Shown piece by piece: positions 63,497-64,000 of a stretch of DNA of 64,000 nucleotides. The stretch covers positions 682,001 through 746,000 of the forward strand of contig OY725495.1 in NCBI GenBank assembly GCA_963281255.1, in the 5' to 3' direction. A program made the translations under genes and the position numbers. The DNA is from Aphrocallistes beatrix. Its lineage: Eukaryota > Porifera > Hexactinellida > Sceptrulophora > Aphrocallistidae. The notes beneath the pieces are model-generated. The model saw only the letters and a list, made by a program, of their open reading frames with translations, was not told where the DNA came from and did no database searches. Numbering within the stretch: position 1 is the first letter of the stretch; every line of letters begins with the position of its first letter.

Positions 63497-64000
63497 ATGG
63501 ACAACTTTGCTCAGGATTTCTTTCTCACATCGATTGAGAGCAGTTTAGGTTTCAAACTGAAAGCACATTCTGCTTCTTACATTCTAGGCAGTCCTGAGCT
63601 ACAATCATTTCTGAGTGACGATAAAGTAATTATTTTACTCGTAAAGCATGATTCGAATGACGACTCTTTTCAGCTTTATATCGAATTCGAAAGCTCTAAA
63701 AAATTTAGTTCTTTTGTTCTCTTTCTTAAACGTGAACCGCGAAAATTGACTGAAGCGAACTTACATCAACAAGTTATTGTTTTCCATATACACGATTCTC
63801 CTAATGATACCCTGTACCACATCTTGAATAAGCTGTATATGCCTCTCTTTTTGGAAAAAATCGAATTGAATCCTAATTCTGATCCTAAAATGACAAACCT
63901 CATTCTTGAACTCAGCGCAGAATTGGCATCATCTTTAAATAAACAGAAAATACTACCAAGTTTGTTGTCAGATGTTGATGCAATTATTGAATCAGAAGAA
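63497..64000 (+). CDS. DYNC2H1: cytoplasmic dynein 2 heavy chain 1, N-terminus (partial)
   Basis: ATG at 63497 followed by 168 open codons to the window edge. The order of short blocks follows the N-terminal tail of animal DYNC2H1: FLSDDKVIILLVKHD, IEFESSKKFSSFVLFLKREP, LTEANLHQQVIVF, DTLYHILNKLYMPLFL, DPKMTNLILELSAEL. The protein is the motor for retrograde intraflagellar transport in cilia; this tail part carries dimerisation and intermediate-chain binding. The motor (AAA+) region lies beyond the window, so identity rests on the tail alone. Confidence 0.8.
   Translation, partial: MDNFAQDFFLTSIESSLGFKLKAHSASYILGSPELQSFLSDDKVIILLVKHDSNDDSFQLYIEFESSKKFSSFVLFLKREPRKLTEANLHQQVIVFHIHDSPNDTLYHILNKLYMPLFLEKIELNPNSDPKMTNLILELSAELASSLNKQKILPSLLSDVDAIIESEE

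Overview
The window is intron-poor, AT-rich animal DNA. Its gene content is metazoan: an INTS15 subunit, POFUT2, a peroxisomal acyl-CoA oxidase, a caspase-like protease, an astacin with thrombospondin repeats, a TRAF protein, an arginine-type ADP-ribosyltransferase and the start of the IFT dynein-2 heavy chain. Several coiled-coil/NHL proteins without RING, short introns and dense MITEs would fit a compact non-bilaterian genome. A sponge, perhaps a glass sponge, is my inference and is not proven by any single sequence.

Layout. 1-8.6 kb: five minus-strand C2H2 zinc-finger genes; four share a near-identical acidic N-terminus and 5' leader and look like recent tandem duplicates (a sixth relative sits at 58.3 kb). 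9-13.9 kb: two coiled-coil/NHL genes in opposite orientation, each broken by one small indel. 14.9-16.3 kb: TRAF-like gene. 18.1-20.5 kb: an ankyrin/ADP-ribosyltransferase gene bracketed by a 90-bp perfect inverted repeat carrying a TATAAATAG box. 21.0-25.3 kb: four-exon extended SDR gene, then POFUT2. 26.3-32.4 kb: transposon-rich stretch with a decayed Mutator-like transposase, an NHL pseudogene with an inserted MITE, and a transposase HTH fragment. 33.6-37.8 kb: caspase-like gene and acyl-CoA oxidase. 38.3-39.6 kb: a truncated Penelope-like retroelement with inverted terminal arms, each holding a hammerhead ribozyme. 40.3-45.7 kb: INTS15 and astacin-TSR genes. 48.8-50.8 kb: remains of a class C (GABA-B-like) receptor ligand-binding domain split by a mariner element. 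51.9-55.0 kb: an MFS transporter and a putative 7TM protein. 55.7-61 kb: nested transposons and one zinc-finger gene. 62.1-64 kb: NHL protein and DYNC2H1 N-terminus.

Links between genes. POFUT2 adds O-fucose to thrombospondin repeats, and the astacin 19 kb away carries three repeats that all match its acceptor consensus; otherwise the genes look independently transcribed, and no operons are evident. Mobile DNA dominates the rest, with at least three clear insertion-within-insertion events dated relative to each other by target-site duplications.
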